Shown here in pieces: positions 28,196 through 37,106 of a stretch of 64,000 nt of DNA. Each line of letters begins with the position of its first letter. The first letter of the stretch is position 1. Location of the stretch: the NCBI GenBank assembly GCA_027623555.1, contig JAQBSZ010000001.1, forward strand, positions 1 to 64,000. Reading direction: 5' to 3'. The DNA comes from Pseudomonadota bacterium. Its GTDB lineage: Bacteria > Pseudomonadota > Gammaproteobacteria > Pseudomonadales > Pseudohongiellaceae. The notes under the pieces were generated by a model. It searched no databases, was not told the DNA's origin, and was given only the letters and a program-made list of their open reading frames with translations. Both the position numbers and the translations under genes were made by a program.

Positions 28196-28987
28196 CTAGA
28201 AGAAAGTGCCGTCGATGGGCGACGATGCGCTGGCATAAAGTCGTCGTGGCATGCGACCCGCCAGATAGGCTTCCCGCCCCGACTCGACTGCCTTCTTCAT
28301 CGCCGAAGCCATCAGCACCGGCTTGCTGGCTTCAGCGATGGCCGTGTTCATCAGTACACCATCGCAACCGAGCTCCATGGCTATGCTGGCATCTGAAGCG
28401 GTGCCTACACCAGCATCGACTATTATCGGCACAGTAGCATTGTCGAGAATGAGTCGAATATTAGTGGGATTGCGAATTCCCAGCCCGGAACCGATGGGTG
28501 CTCCTAGCGGCATAACGGCAACGCAGCCAATTTCTTCCAGGCGCTTGGCGATGAGGGGGTCATCACTGGTGTAGACCATGACATCGAAATCATCCTTAAC
28601 CAGCGCTTCAGCCGCTGCCAGGGTCTCTGTGACGTTGGGATATAGTGTCTTCTGGTCTCCCAGCACCTCAAGCTTTACTAACTTGCGACCGTCCAGAAGC
28701 TCCCTCGCCATACGACAGGTGCGCACGGCATCGTCAGCACTGTAACAACCCGCCGTATTCGGCAGGATTGTGTACTTCTCCGCTGAGATAACTTCCAACA
28801 GGCTGGGTTCGTCACTGTTCTGACCCAGATTTACGCGACGGATCGCCACAGTGATGATTTCGGCGCCACTCATTTCCAATGCTGCCAGGTTTTCCTGGAA
28901 GTTCTGATACTTGCCACTGCCAATAATGAGTCGCGAGGAGTAAGTAGTACCTGCAATTACCAGTGGGCGGTCTGTTACGTCTTTCAT
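28196..28987 (-). CDS. thiG: thiazole synthase ThiG
   Basis: ThiG builds the thiazole phosphate of thiamin from deoxyxylulose-5-phosphate, dehydroglycine and ThiS-thiocarboxylate. The 263-residue TIM barrel shows [36 protein letters not shown] (the Schiff-base Lys) and [11 protein letters not shown], the phosphate loop. ATG 28987 has no visible Shine-Dalgarno; a 26-bp tandem repeat abuts it. ThiS lies 99 bases upstream. No TPP riboswitch was recognised upstream of the thi genes. Confidence 0.95.
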   Translation of the reverse strand: MKDVTDRPLVIAGTTYSSRLIIGSGKYQNFQENLAALEMSGAEIITVAIRRVNLGQNSDEPSLLEVISAEKYTILPNTAGCYSADDAVRTCRMARELLDGRKLVKLEVLGDQKTLYPNVTETLAAAEALVKDDFDVMVYTSDDPLIAKRLEEIGCVAVMPLGAPIGSGLGIRNPTNIRLILDNATVPIIVDAGVGTASDASIAMELGCDGVLMNTAIAEASKPVLMASAMKKAVESGREAYLAGRMPRRLYASASSPIDGTFF

Positions 28988-28989
28988 AT

Positions 28990-29041
28990 TGTGGTTATGT
29001 TCGTGTAGTCATTGCTGTAGTTATGTTCCTGCATTTATTGC
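28990..29041. repeat. 26-bp tandem duplication between thiS and thiG
   Basis: Units 28990-29015 and 29016-29041 both follow the pattern TGTRGTTATGTTC...ATTGC, with a decayed third copy to about 29060 (TGTTGTCTTGTTCCTGC). The array occupies most of the 99-base thiS-thiG gap and ends two bases from the thiG start codon. Confidence 0.8.
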
Positions 29042-29086
29042 TGTTGTCTTGTTCCTGCTGGCGCGTGGTTAACACCCACACCGGGA

Positions 29087-29287
29087 CTAGCCACCGCCAA
29101 TCGCCTGGACAATTTCAATCTTGTCTCCCTCAACCAGCGCTTGCCTGGATATCTGGCTCTTGGCGACGATCTCACCATTGAGTTCGACAGCGATGCGCCC
29201 TTCACCAATGTTCAAGTGTGCCAACAATTGCTGGAGGCTCGTTGCTTTCTCGAGGTCAAGACCCTCACCGTTTACTGTGACATGCAT
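29087..29287 (-). CDS. thiS: sulfur carrier protein ThiS
   Basis: This 66-residue ubiquitin-fold sulfur carrier donates sulfur to ThiG as a C-terminal thiocarboxylate. The protein ends IVQAIGGG, keeping the essential Gly-Gly terminus with one further Gly. The N-terminus MHVTVNGEGLDLE and the RIAVELNGEIV strand fit the family. Both adjacent genes run the same way: the DUF423 gene ends 10 bases upstream and thiG follows downstream. The extra final Gly may be removed or tolerated; this has not been checked. Confidence 0.93.
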   Translation of the reverse strand: MHVTVNGEGLDLEKATSLQQLLAHLNIGEGRIAVELNGEIVAKSQISRQALVEGDKIEIVQAIGGG

Positions 29288-29297
29288 ACTTCAGTCT

Positions 29298-29681
29298 CTA
29301 ACGCTTTGGTTTGCTGCTCACGCCGAACCAGAACAAGGTAGCCCACCCGGCCAGGAAAAACAGGCCGCCGATGGGAGTTATAGCGCCTACCCAACCGATG
29401 CCACTTAAGCACAATATATAAAGGCTTCCTGAGAAAAACAGTATACCAAGCAGGAACAGGTATGCGCTCCTGCGTGGCAGCTGTTCCTGGGGATAATGCA
29501 GAGCGAGCAACGCGGATCCAAACAGCGCCAGCGCATGGTACATGTGATATTCAACACCGGTCTGGAACGTGGCGAGCGATTCAGTACTGAGTATGTCCTC
29601 CATTCCATGTGCAGCAAAGGCGCCGAGTGTGACGGCAAGGAATCCATTGGCGCTGGCGATGGCAATTAATGATCTGGACAT
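29298..29681 (-). CDS. DUF423 (YgdD-type) inner-membrane protein
   Basis: This 127-residue protein has four hydrophobic segments and the family hallmark LGAFAAHG in the first loop, then GVEYHMYHALALFG and GIGWVGAITPIGGLFFLAGW. ATG 29681 is chosen because the DUF423 consensus begins there; upstream codons are charged and not conserved. The function of the family is unknown. It lies 10 bases before thiS, so it is probably transcribed with thiS-thiG-trmB. Confidence 0.9.
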   Translation of the reverse strand: MSRSLIAIASANGFLAVTLGAFAAHGMEDILSTESLATFQTGVEYHMYHALALFGSALLALHYPQEQLPRRSAYLFLLGILFFSGSLYILCLSGIGWVGAITPIGGLFFLAGWATLFWFGVSSKPKR

Positions 29682-29787
29682 GGTGTGGCATTGTATGAGG
29701 ACTGAGCGCAGATTCAAAATATCAATGACTCAGCTGGAATGGAAGGGAGAACAAGATTGCCTGGCGGCCGGTAAGTAAATTGCCGGC

Positions 29788-29814
29788 AAAAAAAAGCCGC
29801 GATTCAATCGCGGC
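29788..29814 (-). terminator. intrinsic terminator of rpoH
   Basis: On the minus strand the stem GCCGCGA/TCGCGGC (plus coordinates 29796-29802 and 29808-29814) is followed by eight T (the A-run 29788-29795). It lies 18 bases beyond the rpoH stop and before the DUF423 gene. The stem is GC-rich and the U-run long, as in classical terminators. Confidence 0.9.
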
Positions 29815-29832
29815 TTTCTGTTGATTCGAAAA

Positions 29833-30693
29833 TCAGGCTTCCATTTGTGCCTTGATTTTGTTCATGGCATTTTTTTCCAGCTGGCGAATACGTTCGGCTG
29901 AGATGCCATACTTGTCTGCCAGCTCATGTAACGTGGCCTTGTCGTCACCTAGCCAGCGGCTGCTGAGAATGTCTTTGCTGCGCTCGTCGAGTTCTTCCAG
30001 CGCCAGGTGCAAGCTGCTGTTGGTAATTTCTTCCCATTCGGTTTCCTCGACATTGAGTGCAATGTCGGAACTCTGGTCTTCAAGGTAATAAGCCGGCGCG
30101 CGATAAACCGCGTCATCATCACTGTCTGGCTCGGCATCGAAGGAAGTGTCATAGGAACTCATGCGCCCTTCCATCTGCCGGACAACCTTGGCATCTACTC
30201 CCAGATCATCAGCCACTGCCTGAGTTTCCGCGTTGTTCAACCAGCCAAGCCGCTTCTTGGAGCTACGCAGATTGAAGAACAATTTACGCTGCGCCTTGGT
30301 AGTTGCTATCTTCACAATTCTCCAGTTGCGCAGAATATACTCGTGCATCTCCGCCTTGATCCAGTGAACGGCGAATGACACCAACCGTACTCCTAGTTCC
30401 GGATTGAATCGCTTAACGGCTTTCATTAAACCAACATTGCCTTCCTGGATAAGGTCAGCCTGGGGAAGGCCATAGCCGGAATAAGTCTTGGCCATGTGCA
30501 CCACGAAGCGCAGATGCGCCATTACCAATTGGCGGGCAGCGTCAACGTTGTCTTCGTAATAGTATTGATTCGCAAGCTCGCGTTCCTGTGCGGGCGTTAG
30601 CACAGCGATGCTATTAACGGACGCGATATACGCCGTTAGATCGCGACCCGGAAGTGTAGGAAGGATAACTTGTAAATTCTTTCCAGTGTTCAT
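29833..30693 (-). CDS. rpoH: heat-shock sigma factor RpoH (sigma-32)
   Basis: This 286-residue sigma factor directs transcription of heat-shock genes. Region 2 contains [17 protein letters not shown] and [17 protein letters not shown]. The RpoH box QRKLFFNLR (135-143), unique to sigma-32, is intact. Region 4 ends with [22 protein letters not shown]. The length equals E. coli RpoH (284). ATG 30693 is the start, with a GGTGG purine run about 10 bases upstream. The conserved ftsY-ftsE-ftsX-rpoH order holds, but 374 bases separate ftsX from rpoH, so rpoH should have its own promoters and a long leader. Confidence 0.96.
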   Translation of the reverse strand: MNTGKNLQVILPTLPGRDLTAYIASVNSIAVLTPAQERELANQYYYEDNVDAARQLVMAHLRFVVHMAKTYSGYGLPQADLIQEGNVGLMKAVKRFNPELGVRLVSFAVHWIKAEMHEYILRNWRIVKIATTKAQRKLFFNLRSSKKRLGWLNNAETQAVADDLGVDAKVVRQMEGRMSSYDTSFDAEPDSDDDAVYRAPAYYLEDQSSDIALNVEETEWEEITNSSLHLALEELDERSKDILSSRWLGDDKATLHELADKYGISAERIRQLEKNAMNKIKAQMEA

Positions 30694-31067
30694 CTCGTTT
30701 TAACCACCTACTAAAAATCTAAGTACAACCTCAATTTCAGGCCTCTGGTTAGTGGTTGCACTCCGGGTAATCCCAATCGTGAATCCGCTTACCAGAATTT
30801 CAGCTTTCAGCGTAGTCCGCCGAAACGCCGTAGTTTAGCATTCAATCCTTTTCTTCGCCATCTTCTGGATGCTCGCAAAGCCCCAATACGCAGGGCCTTA
30901 GAGATTCCTTTTCCTACTTCGATTATCACAATACCGGCAAATAAAAACATTGATCTACAGCAAAGCTGTAGCTTGGGGCGATCCTGGCTTTTTCAAGCCC
31001 GCCCGGCCGGGTTCAACGGCGCCTGGGCGCCACTGATTCGTTATTGTTAGGGTAAATTTTAGAGCGC
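30694..31067. other. 374-base ftsX-rpoH interval, rpoH control region
   Basis: No gene is present. Features seen are CTACAGC-AAA-GCTGTAG (30955-30971), a 7-bp stem, GGCGCC-TG-GGCGCC (31018-31031), and a GC-rich CCCGGCCGGG core near 30999-31012. As the region upstream of rpoH it should contain its promoters; no consensus sigma-70 element stands out. An RNA thermometer like that of E. coli rpoH could overlap the first codons, but this cannot be judged without folding. Confidence 0.45.
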
Positions 31068-32030
31068 TTAGGGGTCGATAGCGGCAATGTGCCAATGACT
31101 GGCGATCAGGGCAGCAAACCAACCGACAATGGCCCCAACTACAATCAGGGCCATTGCGCTACTGAGTCCGAGCCCGGTAAGCCGAAACGTGCTGTCATAA
31201 AGCGCAGCGAGTTCCGCCAACGAGCGGCTGAATCCGAACACCACCACCGCCTGTAACCCACAGGCCATAAGGCCTCCGAGGATGCCGTAAAAGAGCCCGG
31301 CATACAGGAACGGCCTGGCGATAAAGCCGTTCGTGCCGCCAACCAGCTTGATGACGCGAATCTCTTCCTTGCGGTTCTCAACCCCCAGCCGAATGGTATT
31401 GCCAACGATGAAACAGAGCCCGAAGATAACAAGTAGACCGAGGCTGCGGGCCATAACATCCAGCACACCTGAAATGCCCGCAAGGCGGCGCAGCCACAGG
31501 CTATCCAATTGCACCAGCGCGACCTGCGAGAGAGCTTGCAGCCGGGAGGCCAGCGCTTCGACGGCACCGGGTTCAGTTTGAAAAGGCGTGACGACGATTG
31601 TGGCGGGTAAGGGATTGGATTCCAGATCCGCCACGATATCGGAAAACCCGGAAGCGGCACTGAATTCAGCCAGGGCCTGGGTTGCTGGAATGTAGACCGC
31701 TGCTTCTATGGCATTATCAGTAAGTAAGTCCTCGCTTACCTGACTTCCCTCGGCCTCTGTGAGCTCATCAAGCAGGAACAGGGTAATGCGGGTTTCACTC
31801 TGAAACCTTTCCAGGACCGTGATCAGGTTGCTGTTCAGAGCGACCAGGAGTGCAGGCAAGAGCAGTGCGACGGCGATTACGAACACTGTCATAAGGCTAG
31901 AGAGCGGCGCAGCGAGAATTCGGCGCAGACAGGCCTTTGCATCACTTTTGTGAGTTTGTAACAATTTCGCGAATTTACCGGGAGAATTACCGCGTTTTGT
32001 TGGCACGTTTCGCGATCTTTCCGTACTCAA
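31068..32030 (-). CDS. ftsX: cell division protein FtsX
   Basis: FtsX is the membrane half of the FtsEX complex that couples ATP hydrolysis to peptidoglycan hydrolase activation at the septum. The 320-residue protein has a polar cytoplasmic N-terminus (1-45), a first helix (about 47-70), a periplasmic domain to about 190, then three C-terminal helices. NRKEEIRVIKLVGGTNGFIARPF is the cytoplasmic loop that docks on FtsE. It starts at TTG 32030, overlapping the ftsE stop as TTGA with an AGGGGG-rich site upstream, which implies translational coupling. Confidence 0.94.
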   Translation of the reverse strand: MSTERSRNVPTKRGNSPGKFAKLLQTHKSDAKACLRRILAAPLSSLMTVFVIAVALLLPALLVALNSNLITVLERFQSETRITLFLLDELTEAEGSQVSEDLLTDNAIEAAVYIPATQALAEFSAASGFSDIVADLESNPLPATIVVTPFQTEPGAVEALASRLQALSQVALVQLDSLWLRRLAGISGVLDVMARSLGLLVIFGLCFIVGNTIRLGVENRKEEIRVIKLVGGTNGFIARPFLYAGLFYGILGGLMACGLQAVVVFGFSRSLAELAALYDSTFRLTGLGLSSAMALIVVGAIVGWFAALIASHWHIAAIDP

Positions 32031-32704
32031 ACCCTGCCCCCTGGCCTTCGATCCGACACCAGTTTGCCCTTTTCCAGGGTCAGGGTGCGATAGTTAAAGT
32101 CGCGAATCAGTGTGACCTCGTGACTGGCGACCAGCAGACAAACGCCCACGTTCTTGAATTGTTCAAAGACCCGCATGACTTCCGCGGATAGATCCGGATC
32201 CAGGTTGCCGGTGGGTTCGTCGGCCAGAATAATACTCGGCCGATTAACCACCGCCCTGGCAATGCCCACTCGTTGCTGTTCGCCGCCTGACAGGCTGGCA
32301 GGGTAGAGGCGTTCCTTGGTCAGCAAGCCGACCTTGTCCAGCGCGGCGCGCACCCTGCGTTTCGCTTCACCGGGATTAAAGCCACAAATTTGCAGAGGCA
32401 GGGCGACATTCTCGCCAACAGTGCGGTCAGCCAGTAACTGATGGTCCTGAAATACTGTGCCGATCTGTCGGCGATGATAGGGAATCTTGCGCTTGGGGAG
32501 GCGGTTAATATTCGCGCCGTTTACAACGACTTCACCGGTGCTGCTTTTTTCAATGGCGAGGATTAATTTCAACAGGGTACTTTTACCTGCTCCTGAATGA
32601 CCGGTAACAAAGGCCATTTCACCCCTGCCGATTTCGAAACTGATTTCGCAGAGCGCTTCCGGGCCGTCGGCGTAGCGCTTGCTGACTGCATCAAAAAAAA
32701 TCAT
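32027..32704 (-). CDS. ftsE: cell division ATPase FtsE
   Basis: FtsE is the ABC-type ATPase of FtsEX. The 225-residue protein shows Walker [10 protein letters not shown] (about 36-44), Q-loop VFQDHQLL, signature LSGGEQQR and Walker [13 protein letters not shown], all intact. ATG 32704 is the start. It ends within the ftsX start codon. Length and sequence are typical of gammaproteobacterial FtsE. Confidence 0.96.
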   Translation of the reverse strand: MIFFDAVSKRYADGPEALCEISFEIGRGEMAFVTGHSGAGKSTLLKLILAIEKSSTGEVVVNGANINRLPKRKIPYHRRQIGTVFQDHQLLADRTVGENVALPLQICGFNPGEAKRRVRAALDKVGLLTKERLYPASLSGGEQQRVGIARAVVNRPSIILADEPTGNLDPDLSAEVMRVFEQFKNVGVCLLVASHEVTLIRDFNYRTLTLEKGKLVSDRRPGGRV

Positions 32705-32756
32705 CTTGGCTCGCTCGACGTTGTCTAATTTTTAAATCGTCTCTTCATTCAACGGT

Positions 32757-33809
32757 TCAATCTGCTGACTGTTCAATGGGATGATCAAGCGATGGTGAAA
32801 CAAAGAGGGCCGAGACGAAATTCTGTGCATCGAAGGGCCTTAGATCATCCACCTGCTCACCGACGCCTATAAACCGAATCGGCAAACCAAGTTGCTTGGC
32901 AATAGCAAACACGACTCCTCCTTTTGCAGTCCCATCGAGCTTGGTCAGGGTAATGCCAGTCAGATTTGCGGCGGCATGAAAACTCGCCGCTTGACTGAGC
33001 GCGTTCTGTCCTGTGGTTGCATCCAGAACCAGCAGAATCTCATCTGGCAAGCGTTCATCCTGTTTCTTCAGAACGCGAACGATCTTCTCGAGCTCATTCA
33101 TTAAATTATCTTTGGTATGCAAGCGACCGGCAGTGTCGGCTATAAGAACGTCGATTTCTTTGGCTTTGGCGGATTGGTAGGCATCGAAAATTACCGAGGC
33201 GCTATCGGCACCGGTAGCCTGTGCCACGACAGGAACTTCGTTGCGTTCTCCCCAGACTTGTAACTGTTCTACGGCAGCGGCTCGAAAAGTATCCCCGGCA
33301 GCCAACATGACGCTCTTGCCTTGTGATTGCAATCGCTTGGCAAGTTTGCCGATGGTAGTTGTCTTGCCAACGCCATTTACGCCAACCAGCAGAATTACGA
33401 ACGGCTTAACATTGTCGGGAATTTCCAGAGGAATGGCACAAGGTGCCAGGATATTCGCCAGTTCATTCTGCAAGGCCTGCATGAATTTTCCAGGATCACA
33501 GAGATGTTTTCGATCCAGACCTTGTTTCAGGTGCGAGATAATCTGATCGCTAGCTTCGATTCCAACATCGGCAGAGAGCAGCTGACTTTCGATGTCCTCG
33601 AGAAGTCCTGCTTCAATTGTCTTCTCACCGAGAACGAGAGTCTCGATGCCTTCTCCCAATCTGCCCCGAGTTCGGCTGAGACTTTTTCTTAACTTTGCAA
33701 TGAACCCAGGTTCAGAGAAGTCCGATGATTCACTCGTTTTCTGCGGTTCTACCAGGTCTTTGCTTGTGGTTGCTGACGAGGATTTTTGTTTCTTACTAAT
33801 TCCAAACAT
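32757..33809 (-). CDS. ftsY: signal recognition particle receptor FtsY
   Basis: FtsY is the GTPase receptor for SRP-bound ribosomes. From ATG 33809 the protein is 350 residues, starting MFGISKKQK; an upstream in-frame extension of 30 codons is not family-like. The acidic A domain is short (about 1-50) compared with E. coli (about 200). The N domain follows, then the G domain with [30 protein letters not shown] and [10 protein letters not shown]. It is 52 bases upstream of ftsE, beginning the ftsY-ftsE-ftsX-rpoH series. Confidence 0.95.
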   Translation of the reverse strand: MFGISKKQKSSSATTSKDLVEPQKTSESSDFSEPGFIAKLRKSLSRTRGRLGEGIETLVLGEKTIEAGLLEDIESQLLSADVGIEASDQIISHLKQGLDRKHLCDPGKFMQALQNELANILAPCAIPLEIPDNVKPFVILLVGVNGVGKTTTIGKLAKRLQSQGKSVMLAAGDTFRAAAVEQLQVWGERNEVPVVAQATGADSASVIFDAYQSAKAKEIDVLIADTAGRLHTKDNLMNELEKIVRVLKKQDERLPDEILLVLDATTGQNALSQAASFHAAANLTGITLTKLDGTAKGGVVFAIAKQLGLPIRFIGVGEQVDDLRPFDAQNFVSALFVSPSLDHPIEQSAD

Positions 33810-33906
33810 CGATTGGAGCACTCTGATTGCGGGGCGCTGAACTGTGTACAACGAACCCGGTATGCTACCACTTGCGAAGTGGCGGATACATAAATACAAA
33901 TCATTA

Positions 33907-33924
33907 GTGTCACCGCAATAATGT
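33907..33924. repeat. isolated copy of the 16-bp repeat unit
   Basis: GTGTCACCGCAATAATGT matches the tandem units at 24086-24149 (GTGTCACGGCAATTATGT) at 16 of 18 positions. It lies in the ftsY-rsmD divergent region. Chance is possible, but the match suggests a dispersed family. Confidence 0.45.
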
Positions 33925-34006
33925 ATTTCCCGGTTAGCCCTGATAGTCTTGCCAGCCTGAGAATGGCAAGATATTTCTGCTTTTCGTTCGGGTGAACCTG
34001 GCGATA

Positions 34007-34585
34007 ATGAAAAATCAGCGAACTGACAAACGCAATAGCATACGCATCATCGGCGGGGTTCTGCGCAGCAGGAACATTAGTTTTCCCGATGGCGAAGGAT
34101 TGCGGCCCACAGCGGACCGAATTCGCGAGACGCTATTTAACTGGTTGCAGGATTGCATCAGGGCCAGTGTATGTCTCGATCTCTTCGCCGGCAGCGGTGC
34201 CCTGGGAATTGAAGCCTTATCACGTGGGGCGAAGCAGGTGCTCTTTATAGAGAGAAATGCCGTTGCGGCCGCGGCCATAAACAAGAATCTACAGCAATTA
34301 GAACAAGCAGCAGGGACAGTAATCACTGCAGAAGCCACTCAATGGTTAACCGACGGCGCAGACAACGGGACTCAATTCGATATCGTCTTTCTCGATCCGC
34401 CCTTCAACGAGGATAATCATTATCAGATATATGCGAATCTTGATAAGAGCAAATGCCTGAAACGCGGTTGCAAGATCTATATTGAATCGCCCGATAACCT
34501 GGATGATGCAATGATGCCGGGAGATTGGCAGCGACTTAAGCAGAAGCGTGCCGGCCAGGTACATTTCTTCTTGTTTGAAGCATAG
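34007..34585 (+). CDS. rsmD: 16S rRNA (guanine(966)-N2)-methyltransferase RsmD
   Basis: RsmD methylates G966 of 16S rRNA. The 192-residue protein carries RIIGGVLRSRNI, GLRPTADRIRETLFNWL, motif I LDLFAGSGALGIEALSRGA and the catalytic motif IV DIVFLDPPF. ATG 34007 is chosen because GGTGA lies at a workable distance; an in-frame GTG at 33992 would add five residues but has no ribosome-binding site. It is divergent from ftsY, as in many gammaproteobacteria. Confidence 0.94.
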   Translation: MKNQRTDKRNSIRIIGGVLRSRNISFPDGEGLRPTADRIRETLFNWLQDCIRASVCLDLFAGSGALGIEALSRGAKQVLFIERNAVAAAAINKNLQQLEQAAGTVITAEATQWLTDGADNGTQFDIVFLDPPFNEDNHYQIYANLDKSKCLKRGCKIYIESPDNLDDAMMPGDWQRLKQKRAGQVHFFLFEA

Positions 34586-34601
34586 AGTAAGATCTTTAAA
34601 A

Positions 34602-35594
34602 ATGACAAGTGGCACCATAGTTAAGGAATTCAAACCAGCCTGGTGGTTACCGGGCGGGCATAGCCAGACTCTGTATCGGAAGTTCTCACCGGTCGAGCTC
34701 GTTAAACAAGTGCGGCAACGAATCGAACTGAGCGATGGAGATTTCATCGATCTTGATTGGGCCGGTGGTGTCGTCTATGCAGACAATGCAAGTGATACCG
34801 TTGTGTTTATACTGCATGGCTTATGTGGTTGTTCGGGTTCTTCCTATGTGCTGTCCATGCAACACATTCTTTCTGAGAATGGCATTTCAAGTGTGGCAAT
34901 GAATTTTCGTGGTTGCAGCGGCGAAGTGAACAGAAAGGCACAGGCCTATCACTCAGGCATTTCTGCAGACGTAGAAGAAGTTTTCACGAAGCTCTCAGGG
35001 CTGCATCCGGACAAAAACTTCGCGTTTGTAGGTTACTCTCTTGGCGCAAATGTCCTGCTCAAATGGTTAGGAGAGAGTGTTAAGCATCCCAAGATAAAGA
35101 AGGCAGTTGCTGTTTCGACACCGTTTTCTCTGGCCTATTGTTCCAGAGCAATGCTTAAGGGCGTGAGCAAGATGTATGGAAGATACTTCGTGCGCCGATT
35201 ACTGGCCGATTTTAACGCCAAGAAAAACCATTTTGAAAAAGCAGGAGAAACTGAACAGCTGCAACAGATTGAACTTCTGGGAAAGCTGGAAGGTATTTCT
35301 TCTATCTGGGAATTTGATGATAAGGTGACGGCGCCACTCCACGGATTTAATGATGCCCAGGACTATTACAATCGTTGTAGCAGCATCGAGTTTATCGACT
35401 CAATCGAAACGGACACCTTGCTGATTCAGAGTCAGAACGACCCGCTCATTCCTGCGCCTGCCCTTCCCGAAAGAGCAAGGCTGTCTGAGAATATTCACCT
35501 TCAGCTCACCGCAAAGGGCGGGCATGTTGGATTTATAGCCGGGCGCAATGACTACTGGCTGGAACGCCGCATCCTCGAATTCATTTCCAGTTGA
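34602..35594 (+). CDS. YheT-family alpha/beta-hydrolase
   Basis: This 330-residue hydrolase of the YheT/ABHD1-3 type has the hallmark PAWWLPGGHSQTLYRKF near the N-terminus, the oxyanion region HGLCGCSGSSY, FRGCSGE, the nucleophile elbow GYSLGAN (Ser about 147), the acidic residue in LLIQSQNDPLIP and the His in GGHVGFI. ATG 34602 starts 17 bases after rsmD. Upstream in-frame codons overlap rsmD and are not family-like. The physiological substrate of bacterial YheT is not known. Confidence 0.9.
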   Translation: MTSGTIVKEFKPAWWLPGGHSQTLYRKFSPVELVKQVRQRIELSDGDFIDLDWAGGVVYADNASDTVVFILHGLCGCSGSSYVLSMQHILSENGISSVAMNFRGCSGEVNRKAQAYHSGISADVEEVFTKLSGLHPDKNFAFVGYSLGANVLLKWLGESVKHPKIKKAVAVSTPFSLAYCSRAMLKGVSKMYGRYFVRRLLADFNAKKNHFEKAGETEQLQQIELLGKLEGISSIWEFDDKVTAPLHGFNDAQDYYNRCSSIEFIDSIETDTLLIQSQNDPLIPAPALPERARLSENIHLQLTAKGGHVGFIAGRNDYWLERRILEFISS

Positions 35595-35651
35595 TCGAGC
35601 CTTGATGAATCGATTCCGATGCTCGTGCCTCTGTAGCTGCAATCGGTGTAA

Positions 35652-35680
35652 TTGTGGGAAGAGAGTCAATTCGCTAGAAT
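35652..35680 (+). promoter_or_regulatory. coaD promoter
   Basis: TTGTGG (35652-35657) and TAGAAT (35675-35680) are 17 bases apart. The predicted transcription start is near 35687, 18 bases before ATG, with the ribosome-binding site AGGAAG in between. The -10 and its CGCTAGAAT context match the uvrD and gcdH promoters. Confidence 0.6.
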
Positions 35681-35704
35681 GCAGGGCAGCATAGGAAGCC
35701 TCTC

Positions 35705-36175
35705 ATGAAAATTGCTGTTTATCCCGGCACGTTTAACCCCATAACCAATGGTCACACCGATCTCGTTGAGCGAGCGGCGGGGTTATTCGACAAGATAATA
35801 GTCGCGGTTGGAACCAACCGGCAGAAAGGCAAGACCTTGCCAACTGAGCAGCGAGTTAAATTGGCCGCCGAGGTGTTAGGGCACCTTGCCAATGTCGAAG
35901 TCGTCTCTTTCGATGGATTACTTACCGATTTCGTAAGACAACGGGACGCCAAAATTATCTTGAGAGGGTTGCGAACGGTGGCAGACTTTGAATATGAGTT
36001 TCAACTGGTCGGCATGAATCGTGTTCTGGACCCAGGCATTGAAACGGTGTTTCTGGCGCCGGTTGAGCACCTGTCCTATATCTCTTCCACTTTGGTCAGG
36101 GAGATCGCCTCTTTCGGTGGTGATATCTCCAAGTTTGTACATCCAGCTGTCGTCAAGGCGATGTCAGAGTCCTGA
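35705..36175 (+). CDS. coaD: phosphopantetheine adenylyltransferase
   Basis: CoaD adenylates phosphopantetheine in coenzyme A synthesis. The 156-residue protein has the nucleotidyltransferase motif TNGH (15-18 region, [10 protein letters not shown]), [26 protein letters not shown] and the [10 protein letters not shown] motif that binds ATP. The size matches E. coli CoaD (159). ATG 35705 follows AGGAAG. It converges with mutM 19 bases later, and coaD-mutM adjacency is conserved. Confidence 0.96.
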   Translation: MKIAVYPGTFNPITNGHTDLVERAAGLFDKIIVAVGTNRQKGKTLPTEQRVKLAAEVLGHLANVEVVSFDGLLTDFVRQRDAKIILRGLRTVADFEYEFQLVGMNRVLDPGIETVFLAPVEHLSYISSTLVREIASFGGDISKFVHPAVVKAMSES

Positions 36176-36194
36176 GACTCCATTTACGTCGATG

Positions 36195-37010
36195 CTATTT
36201 CTGACAGTGCGTGCAATACACAGTGCTGCGCTGTCCCAGTCGAAATTCCGTTAATGGTCGCTGACAGGAATGGCATTCCATTCCCCCCCGACCATAGACT
36301 TTGAGTGATCGTTTAAAATAGCCGGGATCCCCATTGCTGTTGGTAAAATCCCGTAGTGTAGTACCTCCCTGCTCAATTGCTGTCCTGAGTATTTGCTGGA
36401 TGCAATCGGCAAGCAGTTGGTACCGTGCCCTGGCGATCTTGCCTGCGGCTCTTTTCGGATTGATGCCGGCCAGAAACAGGGCTTCATTGGCATAGATGTT
36501 TCCCACGCCGACCACTACATGAGAATCCATAATGAAAGACTTTACTGCTACTTTTCTCTGCCGACTCGCGCGATAAAGTGTGTCACCATCGAATTCCTCA
36601 CCCAGAGGTTCGGGACCGAGAGATTGCAGCAGCGGATGGGCTGCAATTGAATGCTGTTCCCAAAGCATGCAACCGAACCGGCGTGGATCTGAATAGCGCA
36701 TAATGCGACCATCCTTAAAGAGTATATCCACATGATCGTGTTTACCCGGTGTCTGACTGGAATCTGTGATCCGAATGCTTCCTGACATCCCTAGGTGAAT
36801 TAACAAGGTACCTGCTGCAGTACCCAGCAATAAATATTTTCCACGCCGCTCGATGGAATCAATCGTTTGACCTGGAAGCTCTTTTTCTAAAGAAGGTGTA
36901 ATGGGCCAGCGTAAACGCGCTTGTCGAATCAGCACCTGTGCCACCTGCTGACCCTGGATGTGCGGGGAGATGCCACGACGAGTAGTTTCGACTTCGGGTA
37001 GTTCTGGCAA
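36195..37010 (-). CDS. mutM: formamidopyrimidine-DNA glycosylase
   Basis: MutM (Fpg) excises 8-oxoguanine and nicks the strand. Its chemistry uses the N-terminal Pro exposed after Met removal, so the protein must start fMet-PELPEV. The only codon in that place is TTG 37010, with AGGAAG five bases upstream; the longer open frame to 37094 would bury the Pro and is rejected. The 271-residue product shows PELPEVETTRRG, the Lys57-equivalent loop, and a C-terminal zinc finger CHSCQRP...CTHCQK. All catalytic elements are intact. Confidence 0.95.
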   Translation of the reverse strand: MPELPEVETTRRGISPHIQGQQVAQVLIRQARLRWPITPSLEKELPGQTIDSIERRGKYLLLGTAAGTLLIHLGMSGSIRITDSSQTPGKHDHVDILFKDGRIMRYSDPRRFGCMLWEQHSIAAHPLLQSLGPEPLGEEFDGDTLYRASRQRKVAVKSFIMDSHVVVGVGNIYANEALFLAGINPKRAAGKIARARYQLLADCIQQILRTAIEQGGTTLRDFTNSNGDPGYFKRSLKVYGRGGMECHSCQRPLTEFRLGQRSTVYCTHCQK

Positions 37011-37106
37011 TGTGCTTCCTGCTTGATCAGTTTGTTGATAGGTGCGTGTGTACACAGCCGTTATAATCTTTTTCTCTACGCAATAGCAAAACAACCGGAA
37101 ACACTG

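Noticed and set aside
28988..29297. TPP riboswitch for thiS-thiG
   Set aside because: No THI-box sequence recognised; the interval is a tandem repeat.
36195..37094. Extended mutM beginning at 37094
   Set aside because: Would place 28 residues before the catalytic N-terminal Pro.
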